Of a DNA stretch of 64,000 nt, positions 35,642 to 47,603 are shown piece after piece. The position numbers and the translations under genes were made by a program. The DNA is taken from NCBI GenBank assembly GCA_023398955.1, contig JAEWRL010000189.1, forward strand, positions 1 to 64,000, in the 5' to 3' direction. The DNA is from Pseudomonadota bacterium (GTDB lineage: Bacteria > Myxococcota_A > Polyangia > Polyangiales > Polyangiaceae). How positions within the stretch are numbered: the stretch's first letter is position 1; each line of letters begins with the position of its first letter. Under the pieces are notes generated by a model. That model made no database searches and had not been told where the DNA came from. It was given only the letters and a program-made list of their open reading frames with translations.

Positions 35642-36708
35642 GCCAAGAACCTGGGATCGTTCTCGAATAGGACCCGAATGTCCGGAATCCCATAGCGCAG
35701 CATTGCAACGCGTTCGACCCCCATACCAAAGGCGAACCCAGTGTATTCCTCCGCGTCGATGCCACAATGCCGGAGGACTTCCGGATGAACCATGCCGCAA
35801 CCAAGGATTTCCAACCATCCGGTCGCCTTACAGACCCTGCAGGTCGCGCGAGTCCCCTCCTCTTCGCGGCAGAACACGCACCCGACATCAACTTCCGCCC
35901 CCGGCTCGACGAAGGGAAAGTAGCTTGGACGAAAACGTACTGGCGTCCGCCTCCCGTAGAGCCGCGACGCAAACTCGGTCAGAACCCCTTTCAGCTCAGC
36001 AAACGTGACATGCCGATCGACAAGGAACCCTTCAACCTGATGAAACATCGGGGAGTGGGTCACGTCATCGTCACGCCGGTAGACGGCACCACCACTCACG
36101 ACTGCGAGGGGCGGTCTCTGGGCGCTCATCTCCCGAACCTGGACATTGCTGGTGTGAGTCCGGAGCAGGGTCCGGAGAGGCGTCCGGTCTCCCTCAAGCT
36201 CCACCCAGAAGGTATCCTGCATGTCCGTTGCAGGATGCTCCGGTGGAAACGCCAGCTTGGTGAAGTTGTTGCCCTCGAACTCAACCTGCGGGCCCCACGC
36301 GATCTCGAACCCCAGCGACCGGAAGATGTCCAGGATCTCGTCAAGCACCTGACGCACTGGATGGAGGTGCCCGCGACCCGCCGGCATTCTTCCGGGGAGC
36401 GTCAAGTCGTAGCGCTCGGCGCGCAGGTCCAACTCGCGCTCGGCACGCAGCAACTCCTGCAGCCGCGCCTCGAAGGTCTCCTCAATCTCCGCCTTGACGG
36501 CGTTCGCACGCTCACCGAGCGCTCGTCTCTGGTCCGCCGCCACACGGCCCAGTGAGCGAAGGAGCAGCGTCAGCTCGCCCTTCTTGCCCAGCGCAGCGGC
36601 TCGTGCTTCGCGCAGATCCTGCTCACTGGCAGCTCTCGCGAAGCGAGCAGCGTAGGTCTGCGGCAGGCTCTCGAGACCGCTGATGATTTCGACGCTAGCG
36701 TCTGACAC
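35632..36708 (-). CDS. pheS: Phenylalanyl-tRNA synthetase alpha subunit
   Basis: This protein has 358 residues from the GTG at 36708 (a TTG at 36744 is possible). An N-terminal coiled-coil arm (about 1-95) is followed by the class II catalytic core: GHLHPVRQVLDEILDIFRSLGF (motif 1 area), FEGNNFTKLAFPPEHPATDM, TLLRTHTSNVQVR, YRRDDDVTHSPMFHQVEGF (motif 2), and FAFGMGVERVAMLRYGI (motif 3). A four-Cys knuckle (CVFCREEE and CRVCKATG, about 282-300) is present as in one PheS subgroup. The enzyme charges tRNA-Phe in a complex with PheT. It follows rplT by 64 bases, but pheT is not next to it. Confidence 0.95.
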   Translation of the reverse strand: MSDASVEIISGLESLPQTYAARFARAASEQDLREARAAALGKKGELTLLLRSLGRVAADQRRALGERANAVKAEIEETFEARLQELLRAERELDLRAERYDLTLPGRMPAGRGHLHPVRQVLDEILDIFRSLGFEIAWGPQVEFEGNNFTKLAFPPEHPATDMQDTFWVELEGDRTPLRTLLRTHTSNVQVREMSAQRPPLAVVSGGAVYRRDDDVTHSPMFHQVEGFLVDRHVTFAELKGVLTEFASRLYGRRTPVRFRPSYFPFVEPGAEVDVGCVFCREEEGTRATCRVCKATGWLEILGCGMVHPEVLRHCGIDAEEYTGFAFGMGVERVAMLRYGIPDIRVLFENDPRFLAQF

Positions 36709-36772
36709 GGTCTCGAAGATACTCCCACATCCGCATCCCGCCAACCTTCTGCAGGGTTGAGGCGGGTCGAGG

Positions 36773-37129
36773 CTAGCTCGTGGACCCAGCTGCGAGCTCG
36801 GTCAGCTTCCGGAACTCGTCCGGACTCCTCACGGCCATGTCGGCCAAGACCTTCCGGTCCAGCTCGACACCCGCTTCCCGGAGAGCGCTCATGAGACGCG
36901 AGTAGGTCGTGCCGTTCTCGCGACACGCCGCATTGATTCTAGTAATCCACAAGCTGCGGAAATCCCGCTTGCGCAGCTTTCGCCCGACGTAGGCGTACTG
37001 CCAGGACTTCCACAACACATGCATGGCCTGGCGATAGTGGTTCTTCCTTCCCCCAAAGAACCCCTCGGTCTGTTCTAAAACGCGCTTGTGGCGCCGGCGG
37101 GGCTGCGGCCCCCTCTTGACACGCGACAT
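36773..37129 (-). CDS. rplT: 50S ribosomal protein L20
   Basis: This 118-residue protein is a textbook L20: it begins MSRVKRGPQPRRRHKRVLEQ with a long basic helix, then GRKNHYRQAMHVLWKSWQYAY, RKRDFRSLWITRINAACREN, and LDRKVLADMAVRSPDEF. L20 is an early 23S rRNA-binding assembly protein and in many bacteria represses its own rpmI-rplT operon by binding the leader. It lies 53 bases after rpmI and 64 before pheS. Confidence 0.98.
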   Translation of the reverse strand: MSRVKRGPQPRRRHKRVLEQTEGFFGGRKNHYRQAMHVLWKSWQYAYVGRKLRKRDFRSLWITRINAACRENGTTYSRLMSALREAGVELDRKVLADMAVRSPDEFRKLTELAAGSTS

Positions 37130-37182
37130 GTCATGCTCCTGAGCTGTCTATGAGCTGTTGCTTCCTAGGTCTCTCGTGCACA

Positions 37183-37380
37183 TCAGCCGTAGGGCAACAG
37201 CAACTTGATGCGCTTTTCCATGGCCTGGTCCACCATGTCATTGTCTCGAAGCCGGCGCCTTCGCTTTCGGCTCTTGCCAATGAATCCGTGCTGCCCACCA
37301 CACTTGGCCCGACGCACGCGCCCGGTGCCCGTGAGCTTGAAGCGCTTCGCCGCTGCTCTGTTAGTCTTCATCTTCGGCAT
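37183..37380 (-). CDS. rpmI: 50S ribosomal protein L35
   Basis: This protein has 65 residues from the ATG at 37380 (MPKMKTNRAAAKRFK). The basic core RRAKCGGQHGFIGKSRKRRR and the end MEKRIKLLLPYG are typical. The frame opens further upstream to 37470, but those residues are not L35-like. It is the first gene of the rpmI-rplT-pheS cluster. The usual partner infC is not upstream; a divergent carB is there instead. Confidence 0.97.
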   Translation of the reverse strand: MPKMKTNRAAAKRFKLTGTGRVRRAKCGGQHGFIGKSRKRRRRLRDNDMVDQAMEKRIKLLLPYG

Positions 37381-37757
37381 GATTGGGGGCTCCATTTCGA
37401 CGGGTGGCGGGTAGAACCGCCCCGTATTTGCCGGGGCGCGGTTTATGGCGGATGGGTCAGCAGAAGTCAAGCGCGTCCCCCCAATTCAGCGCAGGGGCCC
37501 CGCGGCCCCTGCTTCCGGACACCGATCAACCCAAACCGGCCGCCCAACACACGAAGATCCACGTGTCGAAGACACTGTCCTTCTACGGGCGATTAGGCAA
37601 GCGCGTGGGCAGATCGCACCAGCGTCGGGGGTCGGTCCGGACGGTGCTCTTTGCGTGTGACCGCCCCGGGCAAGCGTTTTTGCCGGGTCGCACGCCATGC
37701 CTGTGGTAGGAGCCGCTGGCAATCTCGCCACCCCAAACCTACGGGTCAGGAAACCGC
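37381..37757. promoter_or_regulatory. Divergent intergenic region between rpmI and carB
   Basis: This 377-base region must hold the promoters of rpmI (leftward) and carB (rightward). It has no credible gene. Besides the hairpin at 37418-37438, an imperfect inverted repeat with arms CCCGGGCAA and TTTGCCGGG lies near 37665-37690, about 70 bases before carB. AGGA stands six bases before the carB ATG. Confidence 0.5.
37418..37438 (-). promoter_or_regulatory. Hairpin in the rpmI-rplT leader
   Basis: A perfect 7-base stem (arms CGCCCCG and CGGGGCG on the plus strand) closes a 7-base loop and lies about 38 bases before the rpmI ATG. Leader structures upstream of rpmI or infC bind L20 in other bacteria. 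It may be an L20 autoregulatory element or a simple attenuator; there is no T-run directly after it. Confidence 0.4.
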
Positions 37758-41129
<3,372 letters not shown>

Positions 41130-41141
41130 TGACTGACTGCT

Positions 41142-41158
41142 GGCGCTCGAACGGCGCC
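41142..41158. terminator. Short hairpin between carB and the VWA gene
   Basis: Between two convergent genes, GGCGC and GCGCC pair around a 7-base loop, 13 bases after the carB stop. No T-run follows, so it is at best a weak intrinsic terminator. Confidence 0.25.
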
Positions 41159-41221
41159 GTAACGTGCCACTGAACGCGAGATGATACTAGTGCCTGCCTG
41201 AAGCGTGAGTAGCAGGTTTGG

Positions 41222-42565
41222 TCACGTCACCGGAGCGTCAATCGAAATGCCCGAACAGCCAAAGAGCCACTGGAGCTCCATGAGCGGATCAGCCTGGACT
41301 ATCTCACATGTCGCCGGACAGAGCTTCACCCGGTCCCCGTCCAGATACCAGCCATGCACGCACTCGCTGCTCGGAGCTTGATAGACCTCCACGTAGTCGG
41401 CACCGTTTGCCACCAGCACGAGGTGGATGGCAGTCCTGTCCACCTGTTGACTCCCGTCCGACGGAGGCGGGATTGAGTAGTCGCACTGCGCCACTTGACC
41501 GACGATATCGGCGAGAGCGCTGTTGAGACCGTCCGCGAAGTTGGTTTCGACAGTCATGTCGTAGTGGCAGTATGGCTCTCCGGTGTGCGAGCACGCACGG
41601 ACAGTCGGCATCGTGTCGCCAGCCTCCGTCGCCTCGGATAGCCACCAGCGGTTGTCGAGGCGAGTCTCCGTGTGCTCTTCGCTTCCTGGGGACCCCAGGA
41701 TGAAGGTCTTGATGTTTTTCTCTTGCCGCGCAGCGGCGATGGCAGCAACGACCTCGGCCTCTGCCGTGGGACCGGCGATAGCGGCACTGCAGTTGCCGTC
41801 CTGATTGCCGCACCCAGCCCGAATCGTCGGCTGCCCATCCGTCATGAGCAGGATGTACTTCTGGCCCGACGTCGACTGAGCCGCGAACGCTTCGACCGCA
41901 GCGTTGTAAGCATCGTGAGTGGGTGTGCACATCTCCGTCTCGATGGCATTGAGCGCGCCGAGCAGCTCTTCCCGCGCGACTCCGAGGAACTGGGCCTCGA
42001 AGAGCGCGTCGGTGTTCACGCACTGCGGTCCACCAACACCACTCCACACGGTGTTCGGGTACCCCAAGAGCCCCACCTGGGAGCCATCGGGCATCGCGGC
42101 GATGGCTTCCGCGATAGCCTCCCTCGTCACGTCCCACTTGGGCCGCCGATTCGTGTTGTTCGCTGACGCATCCATGGAAGAACTGGCGTCGACTACAAAG
42201 AACAAGGACGCCGCGAGGGGCTCCGGCTCAACCTGCCAGGCCGCACACGAGAGGTCCTGGAAGTTGTCCACGGCCTCTTGCGACACCGGAACGCCAGCCC
42301 CCGACTCGATCACATCAGCCATCGTGACTGCGGCATCCCCGTCGGCGTCGGCCGGTTTCTGGAACACAGCCGGATCGACGTCGTCGGGCGTAGACGTCTG
42401 CCCCGTGCTCTCGTCGCCACCATTCCCGGGATCGTCGAGCCCACCGTGCACCCCGGGATTGGAAGGGGTGAGATCGTCTTCGCCTTCATCGCCCGAACAG
42501 CCGTAGCCGACAAGGCCCATGCTGACGAGCGCGCCCATGAAGAACAGCCCCGGATTTGTTGCCAT
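41222..42565 (-). CDS. Von Willebrand factor A-domain lipoprotein
   Basis: This protein has 447 residues from the ATG at 42565. The signal ATNPGLFFMGALVSMGLVGYGC ends at a lipobox-like Cys. An acidic, Gly/Asp/Ser-rich linker follows. The VWA domain has a MIDAS motif, FFVVDASSSMD (D-x-S-x-S), then DVTREAIAEAI and LLMTDGQPT with the Thr/Asp positions. It likely coordinates Mg2+ for a protein contact outside the cell membrane. Several Cys pairs (CGNQDGNC, CSHTGEPYC) suggest disulfides. This kind of protein is common in myxobacteria; its partner is unknown. The frame runs open to 42811 but residues upstream are not signal-like. Confidence 0.85.
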   Translation of the reverse strand: MATNPGLFFMGALVSMGLVGYGCSGDEGEDDLTPSNPGVHGGLDDPGNGGDESTGQTSTPDDVDPAVFQKPADADGDAAVTMADVIESGAGVPVSQEAVDNFQDLSCAAWQVEPEPLAASLFFVVDASSSMDASANNTNRRPKWDVTREAIAEAIAAMPDGSQVGLLGYPNTVWSGVGGPQCVNTDALFEAQFLGVAREELLGALNAIETEMCTPTHDAYNAAVEAFAAQSTSGQKYILLMTDGQPTIRAGCGNQDGNCSAAIAGPTAEAEVVAAIAAARQEKNIKTFILGSPGSEEHTETRLDNRWWLSEATEAGDTMPTVRACSHTGEPYCHYDMTVETNFADGLNSALADIVGQVAQCDYSIPPPSDGSQQVDRTAIHLVLVANGADYVEVYQAPSSECVHGWYLDGDRVKLCPATCEIVQADPLMELQWLFGCSGISIDAPVT

Positions 42566-43328
42566 TTTTTTCGGCTCCCTGACTTCACAACGAGAGGGGT
42601 CTCGAAGCGCCGCGACCCTCAAATTGACTTCTCCGCTAGAGCGAGCACTGCTCACTTCTCTCGCTTGAGTCTGAGCGAGATCTGGGCACAATTCGAGCGG
42701 CTTCTGTGACGAAATGGTGCGGTGTAATCCAGCTTCACCGGAGTACGGAGTTTCGTGATTCAGTCCCAACGAGATTCCATGTGCAGCCGCAAGCACGCGC
42801 CCCGAACCCATGAAGCCAGGAGCGCTATTTTCCGCTGGTCATGTGCTAGCTCGTTAGAGATACCGTCGCTCGGTCAACTCCAATGTCAGAACACCTTTAG
42901 TCCGAGGATGCACGGGCCGAACACGCGACGCGCTGGTGCGACACTCATCGTGTCATCATCGCAGCACGGGCTGCACGAGGTCACCCGTTCCGCGGGAGCC
43001 CGCGCCACGCGCCCGCTTTCGTAGTGACAGCGCTCGCTTACCGAGGACGCGAGGGGGGTTCGGGTGTTCCCCAGGGGCGAAGCGCCACACTTCGTCGGTG
43101 GGCTGGCGTCTGGTACGCTGAGCGGGTGCTCATCCCATTGTCCCTCCCCTCAACGCTCGTCGGCGAGGGCCGCGATCCAAGGGTCTGGGACCGGCTCGGT
43201 CCCAGTCATGCATGCCAAAGGCGACCAACTCCGGCCATGCTCGCACTCAGAGTCTCGTCGTGTCGAGAGAACCTCGCTCCCATCGAAGACCGGCCGTCCA
43301 GGTCAGTGAATCTGGAGCAGGCACCGCA
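42566..43328. promoter_or_regulatory. Divergent intergenic region, no gene recognised
   Basis: This 763-base gap lies between the VWA gene (leftward) and the MutS-related gene (rightward). Several open frames of 60-100 codons exist on the plus strand, but they overlap one another and show no motif or Shine-Dalgarno. A decayed gene cannot be ruled out. Promoters of both neighbours must lie here; I could not identify them. Confidence 0.4.
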
Positions 43329-44990
43329 ATGACGGACGTTGTCGACGTCTTGCACGAACGACCGCGGGCCTGCCTCGACGAGCAGGCACTGCAGCAAACC
43401 CTCACCTTCGCTTTCGCTACGGGCGGCGGGAGCGATGCGTTCGCGCGCCTCTTCTCGAGGGTACAGCTGGCGCCGTCGGAATATGATGCCACCTGCTTCT
43501 CTCATGATCTGTTCCTAGAAACCTTTGTCGACCGGTGCCTTGCCTCCCGCGGGGAGGATGCGGTCCCGTTTCAGCGAGCGCCGCTGCTGAAACTCATTTC
43601 GGCGCCGCCGACGTCCATGGAGGATGTACACCTCCGGCAAGAGATCTTTCGAGAGCTCCTCGATTCGCCCGAACTCGTCAAGGGATGCTCGCTGGCCTGG
43701 GCGAGGATTCAGGAGCTCCGCTGCCAACTCGAGTCGGCCGAGATCGGAAAGCGCAGCAACGCCATAGCGCGGCGCTTGGAGATCCTGCGCAGCGTTTCTG
43801 CTCTCCCCGACGTACTCGAAATGGTCTTCGGCGACTGCCATTCGTCCCTTGCCCGAATCGCGGCTTTCGCGCGCTCACAGGCCGACTTGGCGGCGTTCGG
43901 CAACCTGAGAGCTCTCATCGACCATGACGATCACCTAGCGAGCCTCGATCTCCGAGTTCGGATTGGGAGGGAGGGACAAATACGGCACCTCGCCATTCTG
44001 CACGCGACCGAGAACGTCTTGAACCCTCTTCATCGGTCTGCCGTCAGACGCCTCTGGGGCCGCATCGTTGCACTCTTCCGCGGTTATTCCATCTACGAGC
44101 GCGAAGTGCTGGGACGACTCGTGGAAGGCGTCTTCGATGGGGTGGCGCCGTTCATCGGGTCCGTTCTTCAGCTCGGATTACAGCTCGAATTCTACATCGC
44201 ATTCTGCGCGCTGGCAGAGAAGGCGCGGTGCCACGAACTGGCAATGTCCCTTCCGCGGCTCTACGGGCCCGACGACAGCGGCCAGACCCATCTCCAGCAG
44301 CTATTCAATCCCTTCCTCATGCTCGACGGCCAAGTGCCGGTGCCGTGCGACGTCGACATGGGTGAGTCGTGCGTCGTGCTTCTCACGGGCCCGAACTCAG
44401 GGGGCAAGACGCGCCTCCTGCAGGCACTTGGGCTCGCGCAGCTCCTCGCGCAATGCGGCGCGCCGGTGCCTGCCAGGATGGCGGTTCTGCGCCATCGCAC
44501 GGGCATGTTCGTGTCCCTGGTACATGGCGCCTCAGCGAACCAGCGGGAGGGGCGGCTCGGAACCGAGCTGATGCGCATTCGGCGGCTCTTCGAGCGCCTC
44601 GGCCCGCACGAGCTGGTGCTCCTCGATGAGCTCTGTTCGGGGACGAACCCCTCCGAGGGAGAGGAGATCGTCGAACTCGTCATCGACCTCTTGGATCAGC
44701 TGCAGCCCCAGGCATGGATCTCGACCCACTTCCTCCAGTTCGCTTCCCGGCTCGAAAAGGCCCCCGTGACGTCGTCGCTCCGTTTCCTGCAGGTCGCTCT
44801 CGACGAGCAGCAACGCCCGCTCTATCAGTTCGAGCCGGGCGTCGCGACCACGTCCCTGGCGGCACAAACCGCCGAGCGGCTTGGTGTCACTCGTGAAGCG
44901 CTCGAGGCACTGATAGCCGAAAAGCGCGCCCGAGCCGGGGCTGACTCCGATGCTACGTTCGAACCAAAGCGCCGCCAGCGCAGCGGTTAG
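43329..44990 (+). CDS. MutS-related ATPase lacking mismatch-recognition domains
   Basis: This protein has 553 residues from the ATG at 43329, with GGAGCAGG upstream. The C-terminal half is a MutS ATPase: Walker A TGPNSGGKTRLLQALG (353-368), ANQREGRLGTE like the family S-x-F-x-x-E region, Walker B/D-loop VLLDELCSGTNPSEGE (430-445), and ISTHFLQFA. The N-terminal half resembles the helical lever/clamp part; the mismatch-binding domain I of MutS is absent. It could act in recombination or DNA-structure processing like MutS2-type relatives, but the Smr nuclease domain is also absent. Function is unknown. Confidence 0.85.
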   Translation: MTDVVDVLHERPRACLDEQALQQTLTFAFATGGGSDAFARLFSRVQLAPSEYDATCFSHDLFLETFVDRCLASRGEDAVPFQRAPLLKLISAPPTSMEDVHLRQEIFRELLDSPELVKGCSLAWARIQELRCQLESAEIGKRSNAIARRLEILRSVSALPDVLEMVFGDCHSSLARIAAFARSQADLAAFGNLRALIDHDDHLASLDLRVRIGREGQIRHLAILHATENVLNPLHRSAVRRLWGRIVALFRGYSIYEREVLGRLVEGVFDGVAPFIGSVLQLGLQLEFYIAFCALAEKARCHELAMSLPRLYGPDDSGQTHLQQLFNPFLMLDGQVPVPCDVDMGESCVVLLTGPNSGGKTRLLQALGLAQLLAQCGAPVPARMAVLRHRTGMFVSLVHGASANQREGRLGTELMRIRRLFERLGPHELVLLDELCSGTNPSEGEEIVELVIDLLDQLQPQAWISTHFLQFASRLEKAPVTSSLRFLQVALDEQQRPLYQFEPGVATTSLAAQTAERLGVTREALEALIAEKRARAGADSDATFEPKRRQRSG

Positions 44991-45061
44991 GCACGCGCTC
45001 TCCGTGAGCTATCCGTTCGCCCCTTGGCGCGGGCGCGAGGCCCTCCCTTCGGCACGGGCTC

Positions 45062-46627
45062 TCAGCGCCAGACGTGCTGCGCCACCGCGGCGACGATGTC
45101 GTCCACTCGCCGCCTCGTTTGCTGATGCGCGGCCACCCCGTTCACGAGAATGGCGAAGGCAACCGCATCCTTTCTTTGGGGAGCCAGCACATAGCCGCTC
45201 AGTGCGTCGACACGGGCCAAGGTCCCCGTCTTCGCTCGGACCCGTGCCCGGGCTGGTCCTTTGGTGAACCGGGAACGCAGTGTTCCATCGACGCCGCCCT
45301 TCGCCAAGTGTGAAAGAAACTCCGGACGAAGAGCTTGATCATCGTATACCGCGACGAGTGTATTCACGAGCGCTGAGGCGCTCAGCCGGTTCGCGTCGAA
45401 GAGACCGGAGCCGTTGGTGATCCGCGAACCACGAGGATAGCCTCCGTGCTTCTTCAGCCATTCGACGACCATCGCTGCCCCATCGGCACTCCGTGCCGGA
45501 CCTTCTGCGTGCTCCGCGCCGAGCGCCTTGAAGACCATTTCCGCGTAGAAGTTGTCGCTCTCCTTGCCCAACGAATCGAGCAACTCTCGAAGTGGAGCCG
45601 ACGATACGTAAACAAGGCGACGCTTCTCGGCACCAGTGCCTCGCCGCACCTCGCCGTCGACGCGAACCCCAACCCGTCGCAGAATGTCGCGAAAGACGTA
45701 GCCAGCAAAGAGCGTCGGATCATCCACCCTCCGCGTGAATCGTAGACGCCCGCTGCCGGCAGGGACGTGCCCGTCCATCTTCGCAACCAGCCGCGGCCCA
45801 CTCGGGCTGAGGGCGAGTCGAACCGCTTCCCGCGACCCACGCGCCCGCGTCACGATGGTGCCCTGGAGCTCGACGAACCCAGGCGGATCCACCCAAACGC
45901 GCGCTTCCTCGCCCTGGCGCCCCGCCATGACGTTGATCGTCACTGTGTTGCGCTCGAGCGCAACTGCGCTGATGGGAGCACGAAAGGAGGCCCACTCGTC
46001 CGGCTGCTGATCGAACGCTGGCGGCACGAATGATTCGTCGAAGCGGGTGCCGTCCACCTCCACGACGCCTACTTGCTCCAACCCCATTTCCGTGAGTGCA
46101 TGCCCCAGATCCCAGAGACTCGCGGTAGTGAGGGACGGGTCGCCGTGTCCCCTGAGGACGAGGCGCTCTGCGCGTCCGTTCTCGATGCTGCCGTAGACCC
46201 CCGTCGTGAAACGATACTCGCTGCCAAGCGCGTCCAAAGCAGCTGCAGCCGTGACCAACTTGGCATTCGACGCCGGGTTGAGCGGCCTATCCTGACCGTG
46301 CTGTGCCAAAACTCGACCGCTGCCGAGCTCCCGTACGAGCACCCCTGCTTCACCCCCTTGCGAAGTAACCCAGTGCACCAACTGGTCCACCTCGCGTTGG
46401 ACGGAGCCCAACCTTCCGGCCTTCCCGGGCAGGCGGTCGCCATGGCGGTCGGCTGGTGCTGGGTCGCCAGCGCGCTCACCGGGCCCGACCCGTGCTTCTT
46501 TGGCGGCAAGTGCCGGGTTCTGCCCCGGAGACGCGGCCATGCCGAGCCGTCCCGGCCAGAGGCTGAAACCACCTGCCGCCAATGTGAGGAGCGGGATCAA
46601 GATCTTCCACGAGGTCGCGCGGCCCAT
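45062..46627 (-). CDS. dacB: D-alanyl-D-alanine carboxypeptidase/endopeptidase (PBP4 family)
   Basis: This 521-residue S13-family enzyme trims or cleaves D-Ala cross-bridges in periplasmic peptidoglycan. A signal peptide (MGRATSWKILIPLLTLAAGG) is followed by a charged linker, then the three catalytic motifs: SNAK in PLNPASNAKLVTAAAALDAL, SDN in GKESDNFYAEMVFKALG, and KTG in VRAKTGTLARVD. The large insert between the first two motifs is normal for PBP4. It converges with the MutS-related gene and diverges from the next gene. Confidence 0.93.
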   Translation of the reverse strand: MGRATSWKILIPLLTLAAGGFSLWPGRLGMAASPGQNPALAAKEARVGPGERAGDPAPADRHGDRLPGKAGRLGSVQREVDQLVHWVTSQGGEAGVLVRELGSGRVLAQHGQDRPLNPASNAKLVTAAAALDALGSEYRFTTGVYGSIENGRAERLVLRGHGDPSLTTASLWDLGHALTEMGLEQVGVVEVDGTRFDESFVPPAFDQQPDEWASFRAPISAVALERNTVTINVMAGRQGEEARVWVDPPGFVELQGTIVTRARGSREAVRLALSPSGPRLVAKMDGHVPAGSGRLRFTRRVDDPTLFAGYVFRDILRRVGVRVDGEVRRGTGAEKRRLVYVSSAPLRELLDSLGKESDNFYAEMVFKALGAEHAEGPARSADGAAMVVEWLKKHGGYPRGSRITNGSGLFDANRLSASALVNTLVAVYDDQALRPEFLSHLAKGGVDGTLRSRFTKGPARARVRAKTGTLARVDALSGYVLAPQRKDAVAFAILVNGVAAHQQTRRRVDDIVAAVAQHVWR

Positions 46628-46747
46628 GAATCGATCTGATAGCCTCGGAACGGATGAGTGCCCAAACTTCCTGCTGGTTGCTCGACGTCTTGGATTCGGC
46701 GCCGCGACCCTTGCAATCGGTGGCTAATCCGACCAAAAGCGAAGGCC

Positions 46748-47296
46748 GTGTCCCGGCATCCATCCATCTTGCACGGCCTTACAGCCGGCACCATCGCCCT
46801 TAGCGGCTGGCTGACCGCTACGTTTTGGACTGCTCAAGCGCGGGCCGACGAGCCTGTACCACCGGAATCGTACGACACGGCTCAGTATCCTCCGTCTGGA
46901 ACAGGATGGACGCTCGCGGCGGCAGGCGCAGGGGTGACGGCTGCGTGGTACGGGGGCGCAGTCGGGCTCTCTTATCTGTGGCCCGACGCACCAGCCGCAG
47001 AGAAACTGCGCTATCCCGTCGTGGGTCCGTGGGTATCACTCGCGAATACCGGATGCCCCGCGAGTGATCCTGATTGCAGCCTCTTCTGGGTCGTTCTGCG
47101 AGCCGTCCTCACAACCGTGGACGGCATCGGTCAGGCAGGGGGGCTCGCATTGATGGCCGAAGCAGCGTTCGTCCCCACGGCGCGCCCTGAAGACCCCCCA
47201 CCGCCGCGCAGAGCAGAGCATTCGAGCATCGAGCTGCGCGCGCTGCCCTACGTATCGGAGGAAGGCGCGGGCCTCGGCGTGTTCGGACGCTTCTAG
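46748..47296 (+). CDS. Exported membrane protein of a myxobacterial hypothetical family
   Basis: This protein has about 182 residues from the GTG at 46748 (a GTG at 46658 is also open). A signal segment (GLTAGTIALSGWLTATFWTAQARA) is followed by a hydrophobic stretch (GWTLAAAGAGVTAAWYGGAVGLSYLW), then KLRYPVVGPWVSLAN, a Cys pair in GCPASDPDCS, and a final helix with VDGIGQAGGLALMAEA. I have seen this Y-P-V-V-G-P...D-G-x-x-Q-x-x-G layout in other myxobacterial hypotheticals, but no function is known. A C-terminal tail of about 45 residues is polar. Confidence 0.6.
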   Translation: MSRHPSILHGLTAGTIALSGWLTATFWTAQARADEPVPPESYDTAQYPPSGTGWTLAAAGAGVTAAWYGGAVGLSYLWPDAPAAEKLRYPVVGPWVSLANTGCPASDPDCSLFWVVLRAVLTTVDGIGQAGGLALMAEAAFVPTARPEDPPPPRRAEHSSIELRALPYVSEEGAGLGVFGRF

Positions 47297-47603
47297 CAAT
47301 CTGCGCGTTCGGCTCTGCAGAAGCAGAATCGCAGATGCAGTATCCCGTTGTCTGCCGCGGGGCGCTGCGACACGGCGAGCATGGAGTCATTGCTGAGCTC
47401 CGCCGCTCAGGAAGCCCTGCACGCCGTCAGCTCCATCGGTGGACCCAGTCCGGCGAGAACGAAGTGGTCGAGGAAGTCCCAGAGCGACCCGCCGACCCGT
47501 CAACAACTCAACCCAAGGAGCGCATCATGCAACGAACAGCGTGCAACGAGGACGAAGCCATGTTACCCGGCAGGTCCATGGGCAATCCCATGGAGGTCGT
47601 ACG
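47297..47603. other. Intergenic region before pyrG
   Basis: This 307-base stretch has no recognisable gene. The reading frame of pyrG is open through much of it (to 47439), but those residues do not match CTP synthase. A pair of short repeats (CTGCAG, GCAGA) follows the upstream stop but does not form a clear terminator. Confidence 0.4.
47592..47597 (+). promoter_or_regulatory. Ribosome-binding site that fixes the pyrG start
   Basis: GGAGGT lies six bases before the GTG at 47604. This near-perfect Shine-Dalgarno decides the pyrG start over the open frame further upstream. Confidence 0.85.

Noticed and set aside
42755..43332. Overlapping plus-strand frames before the MutS-related gene
   Set aside because: No motif, no Shine-Dalgarno and mutual overlap; the real gene starts at 43329.
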